64,000 bases of DNA from SZUA-36 sp963727635 (GCA_963727635.1 CAVSHP010000010.1:1-64000), one strand, 5' to 3'. Shown: positions 39,359 to 48,596, numbered from the stretch's first letter. Notes: generated by a model from the letters alone, not told the origin. Translations and numbers: made by a program.

Positions 39359-40288
39359 TTGAGAATCCCGGATAGAGACACCGCTGTTTTTTCGACTTCG
39401 GCCATTGATTTGTTCGCCTCGGCCCTGGGTGCGTTCATTCTACTGGTAATGCTGCTCTTTCCCTATTACCGTCACGCCGGACCGGATGATTCTTTTGCCA
39501 GGACCCAGGAGATCATGGAGAAGCGCCGCCTGGCTAGCGGCGAACTCGCCGACCTGAAAGCCCAACAGCAGGAACTGCAAAGCCAACTGGACGAGTTGAC
39601 CGAATCCAACCAGGGGCGTGAACAACAGGTCTCCCGGCTCAGGAAACAGTTGATGGACGTCAAGAATCAACTGGCGGCATTGCCGGCCGAGGTGACCGAA
39701 CCTGTCGAAGTCGTCAACCCCGAACCGGAACCAAAAGCCCTGACACACGGTGTGGAGTTTTCAATTTTGGGTCTTGCCACCGAAGCCAAGTCCTTCGTGA
39801 TCGTCGTTGACATGTCCGGCAGTATGCTGCAGTACGAGAAAGAGATGATCGACTCGGTGCTGGAGATACTGAAACCCCTGGATGAAACCAACCAGTTTGC
39901 CATACTCGGTTATCATGGCAACCCGCAGCCGGTGTTGTGGAGCTTTCCCACCGGCAATCGCCTGCTGCCGGCCACCAAGGAAAATCTGCAACTCGCAGAC
40001 GCCTTTGCGCATTCGCTGGTGCGCAAGTTTGTAGGTTCGACACCGACACATTTTGCCTTGCAGGCTGCGCTGGAATATCCGGCCAGCGCCATCATCCTGA
40101 TGAGCGACGGCGAACCCAACAGCCCGCCCGGTTTCATCATCGATAATATTACCCAGCTCAACCAGTTCAGGCGCACCGAGATCCATACCGTGGCGATCGG
40201 CGACTACACGCATAACCGCAACCTGGTGCTGTTCATGCAAACACTCGCGCGTCTGAACGGCGGTGATTTTGTCGGTGTTTCAAAATGA
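39359..40288 (+). CDS. membrane-anchored VWA protein with ExbD/MotB-like transmembrane helix, intact MIDAS
   Basis: The 309-residue product opens with FSTSAIDLFASALGAFILLV, one helix with an Asp near its start, like ExbD and MotB. A coiled coil follows (about 50-105), then a VWA domain (about 130-305) with full MIDAS: DMSGSM, the Thr in STPTHFAL, and LMSDGEPN. The start is TTG 39359, because an in-frame stop lies 15 bases upstream and the paralogue next door begins at the same relative place. By ExbD topology the VWA domain would lie in the periplasm. The stop overlaps the next gene by four bases. Confidence 0.8.
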   Translation: MRIPDRDTAVFSTSAIDLFASALGAFILLVMLLFPYYRHAGPDDSFARTQEIMEKRRLASGELADLKAQQQELQSQLDELTESNQGREQQVSRLRKQLMDVKNQLAALPAEVTEPVEVVNPEPEPKALTHGVEFSILGLATEAKSFVIVVDMSGSMLQYEKEMIDSVLEILKPLDETNQFAILGYHGNPQPVLWSFPTGNRLLPATKENLQLADAFAHSLVRKFVGSTPTHFALQAALEYPASAIILMSDGEPNSPPGFIIDNITQLNQFRRTEIHTVAIGDYTHNRNLVLFMQTLARLNGGDFVGVSK

Positions 40289-41223
40289 AATCACGCCTGC
40301 GCCACATGGGTGTTTTTTCGTTGTCAGCGATTGACCTGTTCGCCTCCGCCATGGGCGCATTCATCATTATCACGATCATCCTGATGCCCGACTACCAGAA
40401 GGAGGTCAGGCTGGAGGGACACCTGGACTACATCGAATCACTCAAGGGCCAGACCGAGGCGATTCTGAACGACACGGAAAAGGGCATCGTCAGCATGAAT
40501 GAGGCCCTGAGCACGGCGCAGACCCGCCAGATGGAGTTACAGGCGGAGCAGGAAATCATGTCGAGTGAACTGGAAACCGTCAACGCCAGGTTGCAGGCGA
40601 GAAACGACCAGCCGCCACCTCCCCCGCCAAGCCCGGTCGAGACAGAGGAAAAACTGGGCAGCAACCAGGTGACATTCCGCTTTCTCGGTTTGAAAACTGA
40701 TAAGACCCGCATACTGGTGCTGGTTGATATGAACAAGTACCTGGCAGCCCACCAGGCGCTGGTGGCAAAGACAGTGATCCGGGCACTTGACTCGCTTAAA
40801 TCAGGCTATGAGTTCGGTATTCTCGGTTTCCAGCAACTCGACTCCGGCCCACGTTATCACCGCTTTCCGGAAAACGGCGGCCTGGTGGCGATGAATCCTG
40901 CCAACCGGGCCAAGGCCGAACGTTTTGCCCACCAGTTGGCAGGTAAATTTGAAGGATCATCATCTCTGCGTGATGCGTTTGCGCAGGCGCTCAAGACTCC
41001 CGCTGAAGCGCTTATCCTGCTCAGCGATGGTTTGCCCAACCCGGCCTACAACGGCGGCCTGCCGCCCAGGGCGTTGATCCAGGATATCGTCCTGGCCAAC
41101 ACCAGGGGTGTGGAAATTCACGCGGTCACCATCGGCGATTATTTCAAATACAAGGGGACCGTCGAGTTCATGGAGAACCTGGCGCGCGCCAACTCGGGTG
41201 GATTCCTGGCGTTGGCGCAATGA
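40285..41223 (+). CDS. second membrane-anchored VWA protein, degenerate MIDAS
   Basis: The 312-residue product is a paralogue of the upstream protein: FSLSAIDLFASAMGAFIII as the Asp-bearing helix, a coiled coil (about 50-110), a Pro-rich hinge and a VWA domain. The MIDAS is partly lost: the first motif is DMNKYL instead of DxSxS, the Thr position is Ser, while LLSDGLPN keeps the last Asp. Metal binding is thus doubtful. The ATGA overlap with the first VWA gene indicates coupled translation and probably a heteromeric pair. Confidence 0.8.
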   Translation: MKSRLRHMGVFSLSAIDLFASAMGAFIIITIILMPDYQKEVRLEGHLDYIESLKGQTEAILNDTEKGIVSMNEALSTAQTRQMELQAEQEIMSSELETVNARLQARNDQPPPPPPSPVETEEKLGSNQVTFRFLGLKTDKTRILVLVDMNKYLAAHQALVAKTVIRALDSLKSGYEFGILGFQQLDSGPRYHRFPENGGLVAMNPANRAKAERFAHQLAGKFEGSSSLRDAFAQALKTPAEALILLSDGLPNPAYNGGLPPRALIQDIVLANTRGVEIHAVTIGDYFKYKGTVEFMENLARANSGGFLALAQ

Positions 41224-41273
41224 CGGCTTCACGATTCGTTGAAATGAATGCAGTATACTGCCGGGTTGATTGC

Positions 41274-41797
41274 ATGACGGATCAGAACATGCGGCGGGCA
41301 GCCGTTAAGCCCAAAGCCTTTCTAACCGGATTGATTGGTTTAACGAAGGAATACTGGCTCCTGTGAGTACTGGAACGGAAATCAAGACATGCGGACGGGA
41401 TCCGTCCTGCGACCTCGTCCTCGAGCACGTGACGCTGTCCCGTTTTCACGCCCGTCTTGAACTGGCAGATGACGGCCGGGTCTGGGTGCATGACTCAGGT
41501 TCGAGCAACGGTACGTTCGTCAACCGGAACGACAACTGGGTCCGCATTAAGCAGGTGACACTGTGTATCGGCGACCGGGTCCGTTTCGGCGATATTGAAG
41601 TCCCACTGGAGACACTGACCGCGATTTTTAGCCAGCGCACAAAGCCCCGCCTCGAGGCGAGACATTTTCACGTTAAACACGGCAAAACCGCCGCCCGTCC
41701 GTCTGCAGGACAAGCGGACCACGGTCACGTACTTAAGAAACCCCGGCGTAACCCGGTGACCGGCAAGATCGAAGAAGACCGGCCCGTAAATCCTTAA
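41274..41797 (+). CDS. FHA-domain protein, probable frameshift near its start
   Basis: A FHA domain is clear from GTG 41363 onward (TCGRDPSCDLVLEHVTLSRFHARLEL is too long to be chance; key motifs are GRDPSCD, LSRFHA, DSGSSNGTF). Read from GTG, the first strands of the FHA fold are missing. Upstream, ATG 41274 opens a frame ending FLTGLIGLTKEYWLL that would supply those strands. One G lost at about 41,363 (CTGTG for CTGGTG) would join them. The C-terminal tail is basic and disordered. It would read phosphothreonines made by the kinase encoded 2.3 kb downstream. The GTG start remains possible. Confidence 0.75.
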
Positions 41798-41818
41798 CCA
41801 TGAAGGCTTGAACACGGA

Positions 41819-42565
41819 ATGACACGACAAATTACATTATTAATCAGCCTGGTTTCGGCCATCCTGGTGATCGCCCTGTTGGCAAGAATACTGCCGCCGG
41901 ACGCGGCCGCCATCATACTGGATATCAAGCGCGGCTCGTGGCCAATCACGGTACAGAACTTCATCTGGATCGCTTTCTTTTTCGGTCTCGGGGAATTGTC
42001 ACTCCGCTGGCGTGCCGGCAGGCTGGATGAAAGTCAGTTTGACCGCGACTATTTACCGCTTGACGATGCAACCGTACTCCGGCCCGGAGACGATTTAACA
42101 CCGATCTATCAGAAAGTACACAGCAGCAAATACCGGAATATCTGCTTTCTGCCACGTTTGATTGAACGCTGTGTATTGAATTTCAATCTCGGCCAATCGG
42201 TGGATCAGACCAATGCCCTGTTGAACTCGAGCCTCGAACTGTTCCTGCACGAACTCGATTTACGCTACAACATGATCCGTTACATTACCTGGCTCATCCC
42301 CTCGCTGGGTTTTATCGGAACCGTCATCGGTATCATGCTGGCGCTGAATTACGCAGGCGACCGGGCGAATGTTGAGAGCCCCGAAATGCTGTACCAGGTC
42401 ACGGAACGTCTCGGTGTCGCCTTCAGCACCACATTGTTGGCATTGATAATGGCTGCCATACTCGTATTTCTGCAAAACCTGATACAGGGACGGGAAGAAA
42501 ACACACTCAACCGGTCCGGTCAATATTGTCTTGATAACCTGATCAACCGGCTTTATTCACCTTGA
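41819..42565 (+). CDS. MotA/TolQ/ExbB-family proton-channel protein
   Basis: The 248-residue product has four predicted membrane helices: about 6-26, 43-62, 158-180 and 199-222. The third helix carries the family signature IPSLGFIGTVIGIM, and the fourth has the small-residue pattern VAFSTTLLALIMA. Both are typical of the pore helices of ExbB, TolQ and MotA. Such proteins form pentamers around a dimer of ExbD/MotB-type helices. The only candidates for that partner nearby are the two VWA proteins just upstream, which have the needed Asp-bearing helix. The stop overlaps the next start (TGATG). Confidence 0.85.
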   Translation: MTRQITLLISLVSAILVIALLARILPPDAAAIILDIKRGSWPITVQNFIWIAFFFGLGELSLRWRAGRLDESQFDRDYLPLDDATVLRPGDDLTPIYQKVHSSKYRNICFLPRLIERCVLNFNLGQSVDQTNALLNSSLELFLHELDLRYNMIRYITWLIPSLGFIGTVIGIMLALNYAGDRANVESPEMLYQVTERLGVAFSTTLLALIMAAILVFLQNLIQGREENTLNRSGQYCLDNLINRLYSP

Positions 42566-44101
42566 TGCAAATGGGTCCCGGGCGCGTAGCCAAGCATTAC
42601 CTGTTCCGGTTTCTTGGCCGGGTGTTACTTTTGTTTATCGCCATCGGGCAGGTCCAGACCGCCATGGCAGAGCAGACCGTTTCAATTTCACCTTCAGTGG
42701 TGCTGGTCCTCAAACTGGTTTCGAGCACGCTGGTCAAACCGACCACGGGTATCGTTATTTCTGATGACGGGATGGTGCTGGTACCTGCAGAATTTGCCGC
42801 GGAGAAAGGCGAAATGATCGTGCTGGATGGCGGCGCCGATATTCTCAGCAATGGCCGGCCGGCCAGTCTCGTTGCCGGGGACGGCCCGGCAGATATGGCG
42901 ATTTTGTCGGTCAAGGGTCTTAAAAGACCGGGTATCAAACTCTCTGGCAATGTCATCGACAAGGACTCGGTATTACACCTTGAAGCATTTCCGCCGGCCG
43001 AGTACATCGCAAAGGGCGCCCAGCCCCTGAAGTTGCCGGTAAAAGTAATGGCCGATGGCCTCAACTCAACGTTTTCTGTTGCACCGCAAACACCCCTGCC
43101 CTACGTCACCGGGGCGATACTCGATACGTGCGGTAATTTGGTCGGGGTCAGTTTGACCAGCGGCCCGCAAAGTCTCGATAGCGGCCAGGTCGCGCCGACC
43201 CTGTTCAATGATGATCTCCGCCGTGTATTCGCGTCCATGCAGATCGATTTGCCGTCTGCCGTCTGCGAACGTCCCGTGGTGGAAGCCGTAACGCCAGCGG
43301 TAACCAAGACCCACAGTGACCCGCCGCCTGCTACTGAAAAGACAAGGGCGCCGGTCGCGGAAAACAATCCGGACAACGCCGTTGAAGCCGACGCCCTGGC
43401 ATCAACTGACAATCAACCCCCTGAGACCCCTGACCAGGAAATCAGTCGTCGCACCTCCAGCGCAGGAAGCCTTGGTGAAGACACCCGAACCACCGTCGGT
43501 TTGGCGCAGCATTCCCGCCTGGCTTGTCTTGCTTATTTTTATCGTTCTCGGACTTCTTGCCTGGAAAGTTATCCTGTTTTTCAGGCTCAGCGGCAAACCC
43601 GCTGGACAAGCACAGCATTCAGAGCCTGCGGTTAAGGTCCAACCGGCATCCGATGAACCGGTCACGGCGCCACTGGATACCGTTACCGATAGCAATGCAC
43701 TCAAACCGCGCTCAGCGCCGGTCATCGATTTCGACCTCCCGGCATCAGGAACCAGGCCCGAAGGATGTGACGGCCTGCTGCTCGTCGAGGGATTGCTTGA
43801 CGCGGACACGCCTTTCAAACGGTTTTGTTTTGTTGACACCACCCAGATCGATACCATCATCGGCCGGGGCAGTGCTGACATTGCCATCGAACACGCCGCC
43901 ATCAGCCGCAACCACGCCCGTATTCAGTCCGATGGCGAATTTTTGACCTTCTCGGATCTCGGTTCCAGAAACGGCAGCTTCATCGGTGATGTGCCGTGTT
44001 TGCCGGGCGAGGTGATGTACCTTGAAGCCGATAACGAAATATTTCTCGGTGACGTAAAAATCACGCTCCGGGTCGTCACACAAGAGGCGGAATGGGCATG
44101 A
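42565..44101 (+). CDS. pseudo-trypsin / transmembrane / FHA protein, one frameshift
   Basis: An N-terminal signal anchor (LFRFLGRVLLLFIAIG) is followed by a trypsin-like fold (TGIVISDDGMVLV; DGPADMAILSVKG; GAILDTCGNLVGV). The His position reads VPAEF and the Ser position is lost (VTGAI in place of SGGPV), so no protease activity is expected. After a Pro-rich linker the frame shifts near 43,450 and continues into one membrane helix (WLVLLIFIVLGLLAWKVILF) and a canonical FHA domain (IIGRGSADIAIEH; ISRNHARI; GSRNGSF). Topology places the pseudoprotease in the periplasm and FHA in the cytoplasm. It overlaps both neighbours. Confidence 0.75.
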
Positions 44102-46527
44102 TCATCCAGTCATCAGCACTTCAACCAGGATCACTTATTGGCGATCTGCAGATCAATTCGATCCTCGGTGTAGGTGCTAACGGTATCACCTACATGGTTA
44201 CCGATCCGGCCATCGGCACACGCTTCGCGCTCAAGGAATACCTGCCCGCCAAGCATGTAACGCGACGCGAAGACGGTCAGGTTGTGCCGAATGACGAGCT
44301 GGCAGGGTTGATTTTTGCGCAGGGTCTTAAACTTTTTCTGAATGAAGCACGTATCGTTGCAGCACTCGATCATCCGCATGTCGTCAAGGTTTTACGTTAT
44401 TTTGAGGCCAATGGCACCGCCTACTTCCTGATGCCCTACTACAAGGGCCAGGCACTGCATCACCTGATCGAGACCCGCGGCGCCTTCAATCGCGAAGAAG
44501 CAAAAGCGCTGATACTGCCGTTGATGGACGCACTCGAGTACATCCATGCCGAAGGTGTCGTCCACCAGGACATCAAGCCCGCCAACATTTACATGACGGA
44601 GCAAGGTGACCCGGTACTGCTGGATTTCGGTGTGGCGGCAGCGACCGGGGAAACGCCACGACTGGGCAGCGAAGGATACGCGGCGCCCGAGCAGTCGGAC
44701 CCTGAAGGTCCGATTGGTCCCTGGACCGACATCTACGGACTGGCGGCCACCCTTTACCGCTGCGTGACCGGCAAGGTCCCTACACCGGCAATCATTCGCC
44801 ATGAAGCCGTGTCTATCGGTGAAGAGGATCCGCTCACGGCGTTTTCTGAACTGGCGCCCAGCGGACTGTATGGCGGTCTGACCGACGCCGTGGAACTGGG
44901 TCTGAAAGTGCCGTGGCACGAACGTCCCAAGGACGTCGGCATTTGGAAAAAATCATTCAGGAGCCTCGACTGGCACCGCTCGGTGGTGGCAGCGGGGAAA
45001 ACGGATAGTTATGCAAAGGAAAGCAGGGAATGGCTACCCATGATCCTGCTGGGCATTTTTCTTTTGGCCATGACCGCGGTTGGAATATTTTTGCTAACGG
45101 ATAAATCGCCGCAGCCATCAACCTCTTCTGCCGCACCTGGAGCGGCTGAGTCGTCCCCCGCTGGCGGACCCGATGTGCGTGTACAGGAACCGACATCTGA
45201 GGAACTGGAACGCTGGCAAGGTGCGCTACAGGCCGATACCGTGCTCGGTTACCGGCGTTTCATAAGCGATTTTCCCGACTCTGTCTACAGGACGCAGGCC
45301 GAGACGCAACTGGAGATACTGGACGAAAACAGCTGGCAGGAATTGTCGCCCGAGGACACTGTGCCCGCCTACGAGGACTACCTGGACGTCTTCCCCGACG
45401 GTATTCACCAGGCCGAGGCGCTGCAGCGTATCGAGGCCATTCAACAGGCGGAAGCCAAAAAGGAACGCGAAAGACTGGAACGGGAAAGACTGGATAATCT
45501 TGCCTGGGAGGCTGCCAACAGTGAGCGCACGGTTGCCTCTTTTGACCGCTATATCAGTGCATGGCCCGCCGGTCTGCATATTGAAGAGGCCACGCGTATC
45601 CGCCGCCTGCTCAAGGACCAGTCAGATGATGACAAGGCCTTCCAGACCGCCCTGAAGCTGAACAACAAGGAGGCATTTCAGGCTTACATCGATGCCTTTC
45701 CCAAGGGCGTGAATGTCACATCGGCACTGCAACACATCGATGACCTGACCCTGCGCCCGGGAAAGACCTTCAGGGACTGCGACGACTGTCCCAAGATGAT
45801 GGTAATACCGCCCGCAGCCTACTGGCAGGGCTCGGCGGATGACTCGCCACTGGCCCTGAGTATGGAAAAACCACGCAGGCTGGTGACGATTGACAAGCCG
45901 TTTGCCGTCAGCATCTATGAGGTCACCATGGCTGAATGGGACAGTTGCTTTAACGACAAGGGTTGTACTTCGCAACCGGGTGACAATGGCTGGGGGCGTG
46001 GCAACCGGCCGGTCATCATGGTCTCCTGGAACGACGCCCAGGAATATGTACACTGGCTCAGTGAAAAGACCGGCCAAAGTTACCGCTTGCCCAGCGAGAG
46101 CGAATGGGAATATGTTGCCCGGGCAGGCCAGGAAAGCGACTGGCCGGGCGGACACCCCGCGATCGTTTGCGAATTTGGCAACATCGCCGGGGCCGAGACC
46201 GGCTTTAAATGGCAGCACGACCAGTGCCGTGATAAAACGGCACTGGGGACCACGCCCGCGGGGTCTTTCAGGGCCAACGCATTTGGTTTGTACGACACCA
46301 TCGGCAACGTCGCGGAATGGACAGCCGATTGCATGAACCTGTCCTACGTCGATGCGCCGGTGGACGGCAGTGCCTGGGGCAAGGGTATCTGCAGTTCACA
46401 CATGACCCGCGGCGGTTCATGGATCACCGGGTCAAGGGAAATACGTCTGCCGGCGCGTTTCAACCTGAAGAACGGCGATCGTAATGACTTCACCGGTTTC
46501 CGCGTCGTGCGCGAAATCAACGAGTGA
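44092..46527 (+). CDS. Ser/Thr kinase / transmembrane / formylglycine-enzyme-like fusion
   Basis: Residues 18-285 are a kinase: glycine loop GVGANG, Lys48 (ALKEY), HQDIKPANI at 158-166 with Gln in place of the usual HRD Arg, DFG at 178-180 and APE at 198-200. One membrane helix spans 314-336. Four repeats of about 40-60 residues follow (YRRFISDFPDSVYRTQA; YEDYLDVFPDGIHQAEA; FDRYISAWPAGLHIEEA; FQAYIDAFPKGVNVTSA). A SUMF1/FGE-like domain (about 560-810) has LPSESEWEYVARAG and GNVAEWTADC. The FGE-like part would be periplasmic. It overlaps the upstream FHA gene; the start may be 44092 or 44098. Confidence 0.85.
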   Translation: MGMIIQSSALQPGSLIGDLQINSILGVGANGITYMVTDPAIGTRFALKEYLPAKHVTRREDGQVVPNDELAGLIFAQGLKLFLNEARIVAALDHPHVVKVLRYFEANGTAYFLMPYYKGQALHHLIETRGAFNREEAKALILPLMDALEYIHAEGVVHQDIKPANIYMTEQGDPVLLDFGVAAATGETPRLGSEGYAAPEQSDPEGPIGPWTDIYGLAATLYRCVTGKVPTPAIIRHEAVSIGEEDPLTAFSELAPSGLYGGLTDAVELGLKVPWHERPKDVGIWKKSFRSLDWHRSVVAAGKTDSYAKESREWLPMILLGIFLLAMTAVGIFLLTDKSPQPSTSSAAPGAAESSPAGGPDVRVQEPTSEELERWQGALQADTVLGYRRFISDFPDSVYRTQAETQLEILDENSWQELSPEDTVPAYEDYLDVFPDGIHQAEALQRIEAIQQAEAKKERERLERERLDNLAWEAANSERTVASFDRYISAWPAGLHIEEATRIRRLLKDQSDDDKAFQTALKLNNKEAFQAYIDAFPKGVNVTSALQHIDDLTLRPGKTFRDCDDCPKMMVIPPAAYWQGSADDSPLALSMEKPRRLVTIDKPFAVSIYEVTMAEWDSCFNDKGCTSQPGDNGWGRGNRPVIMVSWNDAQEYVHWLSEKTGQSYRLPSESEWEYVARAGQESDWPGGHPAIVCEFGNIAGAETGFKWQHDQCRDKTALGTTPAGSFRANAFGLYDTIGNVAEWTADCMNLSYVDAPVDGSAWGKGICSSHMTRGGSWITGSREIRLPARFNLKNGDRNDFTGFRVVREINE

Positions 46528-46545
46528 TTCCTTGAGAATTAGTCT

Positions 46546-48123
46546 ATGAAAAACCTGCTTTGTTTAAGCATACTTTTGTCACTTTTGGTGTTTTCCTTGA
46601 CACTGCCGGTTTTCGCCCAGGATAAAGAACCTGCCCCACCCGTCGCGGGGAGTGTCGAGACCAAACCAGCGGAGGAAGCGGAAGCCGCATCCAGCCAGGA
46701 AGTCGAAATAAACGAGGATAACTACCGCCAGTTCATGGAGCTCAAGGACGTCAACCGGCAGGGGGATATCATTCCGGAAACCGCGTTCAAACCCGAATCC
46801 GGTCTGCACAAACTCGAGAAACTTCCGGAGGAATCACAAAAGCACCTGAGAAACGAATTGCGCGAAATCATCGTCCAGGGCGATCCGTGGCAACCCGGCG
46901 ATGAGGACAAGGAGTTCCCATACGTACCCAGTGATGCCGCTGTCAAGGACCCTGCCCTGCAAAAACAGGAAATGGAGGCCTGGGGAGAACTGGTGGACAG
47001 TTATAACCAGCGGGAAGCGCAGATATATAAAAATGCCTCGGGAACCCGTGCTGCCAGGTCTACGGAAAGCGGTAATGGTGAAAACCCGGGCAAAGGTGCA
47101 AATCCCACTGGCGGCACCGGGCAGGACAACGAAGGCAACCAGGGTCAGCAGGCCAGCCAGGAAGACAATCCGGGTCAACCCGACACTGCCGGCACCTATT
47201 CTCCAAACGCCAGCAATGATCCGAACGCCCAAAACGCCGCGGGTGTCTCCCAGAATGCGATGGAGTTTCTGCAAGGGCGTGGCCAGGGTGGCAATAGTGC
47301 CAGCGGCGAAAATACGGGAAACCCTGCAGGTAACGGCGGCCAGTCGGGGTCACCAGCACCTGCCGGAGACCAGGGCCAGGCACAGGCACAGACCGGTCAA
47401 CAAGGTGACGCAGATCAAGACGGCAGCACCTCCTCCGGAACACCGGCCGCCGCCGCGAGTACAGATACCGGCACGGCCGGAACATCACAGAACGCGTTGG
47501 AATTCCTGCAGGGCGCCAGTGCGCAGGCCGGGAATAAAGACGCAAGTGGCGCCGATAATTCATCAGCGGCTGAAACCCAGGCCGGACAAGCACAAAGCGC
47601 ATCTTCCCAGGCCAGCGCTGACGGACAACAAGCCGGGCAAACCGATGGCCAAAATGACGGGCAGGCAACCGCACAGGCCGGTGGACAGAACAGCGGACAG
47701 GACGGTGGGCAGGGAGAGGAGCAGGCAGAAGACCAGGCAAATGCTCAAGCCGAGGGACAGGCGAAGGGACAGGAGGCTGGAGAATCCGCGCAACAGGGAG
47801 AAGCACAAGCCGAGTCCCAGGGTGATGGCCAGGCGCAGGATGGCCAGCAAACCGAAACGGCCAGGAAATCGGAATCCATGGCCCTCCCGGACGACACTGC
47901 GGCGGCATCAACTGTCGAGCCAGCGGAAGAAAGCACCGAGGGAACATCCCAGAACGCCCTTGAATACCTGACGGGAGAAAGCGAACAATCCGGTGAGGCC
48001 GCGACTGGAGAAGTGGACATCAGCCCAGCACCGGCCGGCACGCTCAATATCCAGGACCTGTTAAATGCACAGGGTGTTGGACGTTACGACCGGCACAAGC
48101 CCGCCTGCAGTCAATCCGGATGA
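46546..48123 (+). CDS. secreted Gln/Gly-rich low-complexity protein with SQNALEFLQG motifs
   Basis: The 525-residue product has a signal peptide ending LPVFAQ and a folded-looking segment at about 48-165 (NYRQFMELKDVNRQGDIIPE). A long Gln/Gly/Ala/Asp-rich stretch follows. Embedded in it are three copies of a short motif: SQNAMEFLQG (about 233), SQNALEFLQG (about 315) and SQNALEYLTG (about 465). A related C-terminal end reads LNIQDLLNAQG. The motif looks like a repeated amphipathic docking helix strung on a flexible tether. It closes the operon of the VWA/ExbB-like/kinase genes. I know no family for it. Confidence 0.7.
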   Translation: MKNLLCLSILLSLLVFSLTLPVFAQDKEPAPPVAGSVETKPAEEAEAASSQEVEINEDNYRQFMELKDVNRQGDIIPETAFKPESGLHKLEKLPEESQKHLRNELREIIVQGDPWQPGDEDKEFPYVPSDAAVKDPALQKQEMEAWGELVDSYNQREAQIYKNASGTRAARSTESGNGENPGKGANPTGGTGQDNEGNQGQQASQEDNPGQPDTAGTYSPNASNDPNAQNAAGVSQNAMEFLQGRGQGGNSASGENTGNPAGNGGQSGSPAPAGDQGQAQAQTGQQGDADQDGSTSSGTPAAAASTDTGTAGTSQNALEFLQGASAQAGNKDASGADNSSAAETQAGQAQSASSQASADGQQAGQTDGQNDGQATAQAGGQNSGQDGGQGEEQAEDQANAQAEGQAKGQEAGESAQQGEAQAESQGDGQAQDGQQTETARKSESMALPDDTAAASTVEPAEESTEGTSQNALEYLTGESEQSGEAATGEVDISPAPAGTLNIQDLLNAQGVGRYDRHKPACSQSG

Positions 48124-48183
48124 CAAGGATCGAACCGTCGGACGAAGACAAATCCAATAAAGACAACGGTGGTTAAGGCCGGC

Positions 48184-48498
48184 ATGCACGAGAGAGTCTA
48201 TAAAATATTCACCGAAAGTCCGAATGGAATTCATTCCAGGCAGACCGGTCAGTTCAGCGGTTCGGCGGATGACCTGAGTGACGGATTTATCCACCTGTCC
48301 ACAAAGGAACAGGTTGCAGGGGTTGATCGAAAGGTTTTTTGCAAAGGCAAACGCCCCTTGTATATGGCAGAATTTTCTGGTCCGGATTTTCTGAAGCTGT
48401 CATGGGAGGCTTCCGCTTCTGACGAGATATACCCGCATTTTTACGAATTTGATCTTATTTTCGACCAAATCAGTGACTTGGTTATAGTGCAAAATTAG
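48184..48498 (+). CDS. DUF952 family protein
   Basis: About 104 residues from ATG 48184 (MHERVYKIFTES). The DUF952 pattern is clear: GQFSGSADDLSDGFIHLST near the start, KLSWEAS in the middle and EIYPHFYEFDL near the end. The biochemical function of DUF952 is not established; it has been related to ADP-ribosyl-processing folds. A frame from GTG 48169 adds five residues. It lies 60 bases after the Gln-rich gene. Confidence 0.75.
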   Translation: MHERVYKIFTESPNGIHSRQTGQFSGSADDLSDGFIHLSTKEQVAGVDRKVFCKGKRPLYMAEFSGPDFLKLSWEASASDEIYPHFYEFDLIFDQISDLVIVQN

Positions 48499-48596
48499 AA
48501 AATATTGTAGTCATTTATTTAGATCTTTGTTAAAAACATGATGAACAGTAGTTAAAATCACCTCGTTTACACGCGATCAGCATTGTTATTTTGACA

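Noticed and set aside
47060..47947. 295-codon minus-strand frame opposite the Gln-rich gene
   Set aside because: It is an Arg/Pro-rich mirror of a low-complexity coding strand, without start signals; the plus frame has a signal peptide and operon context.
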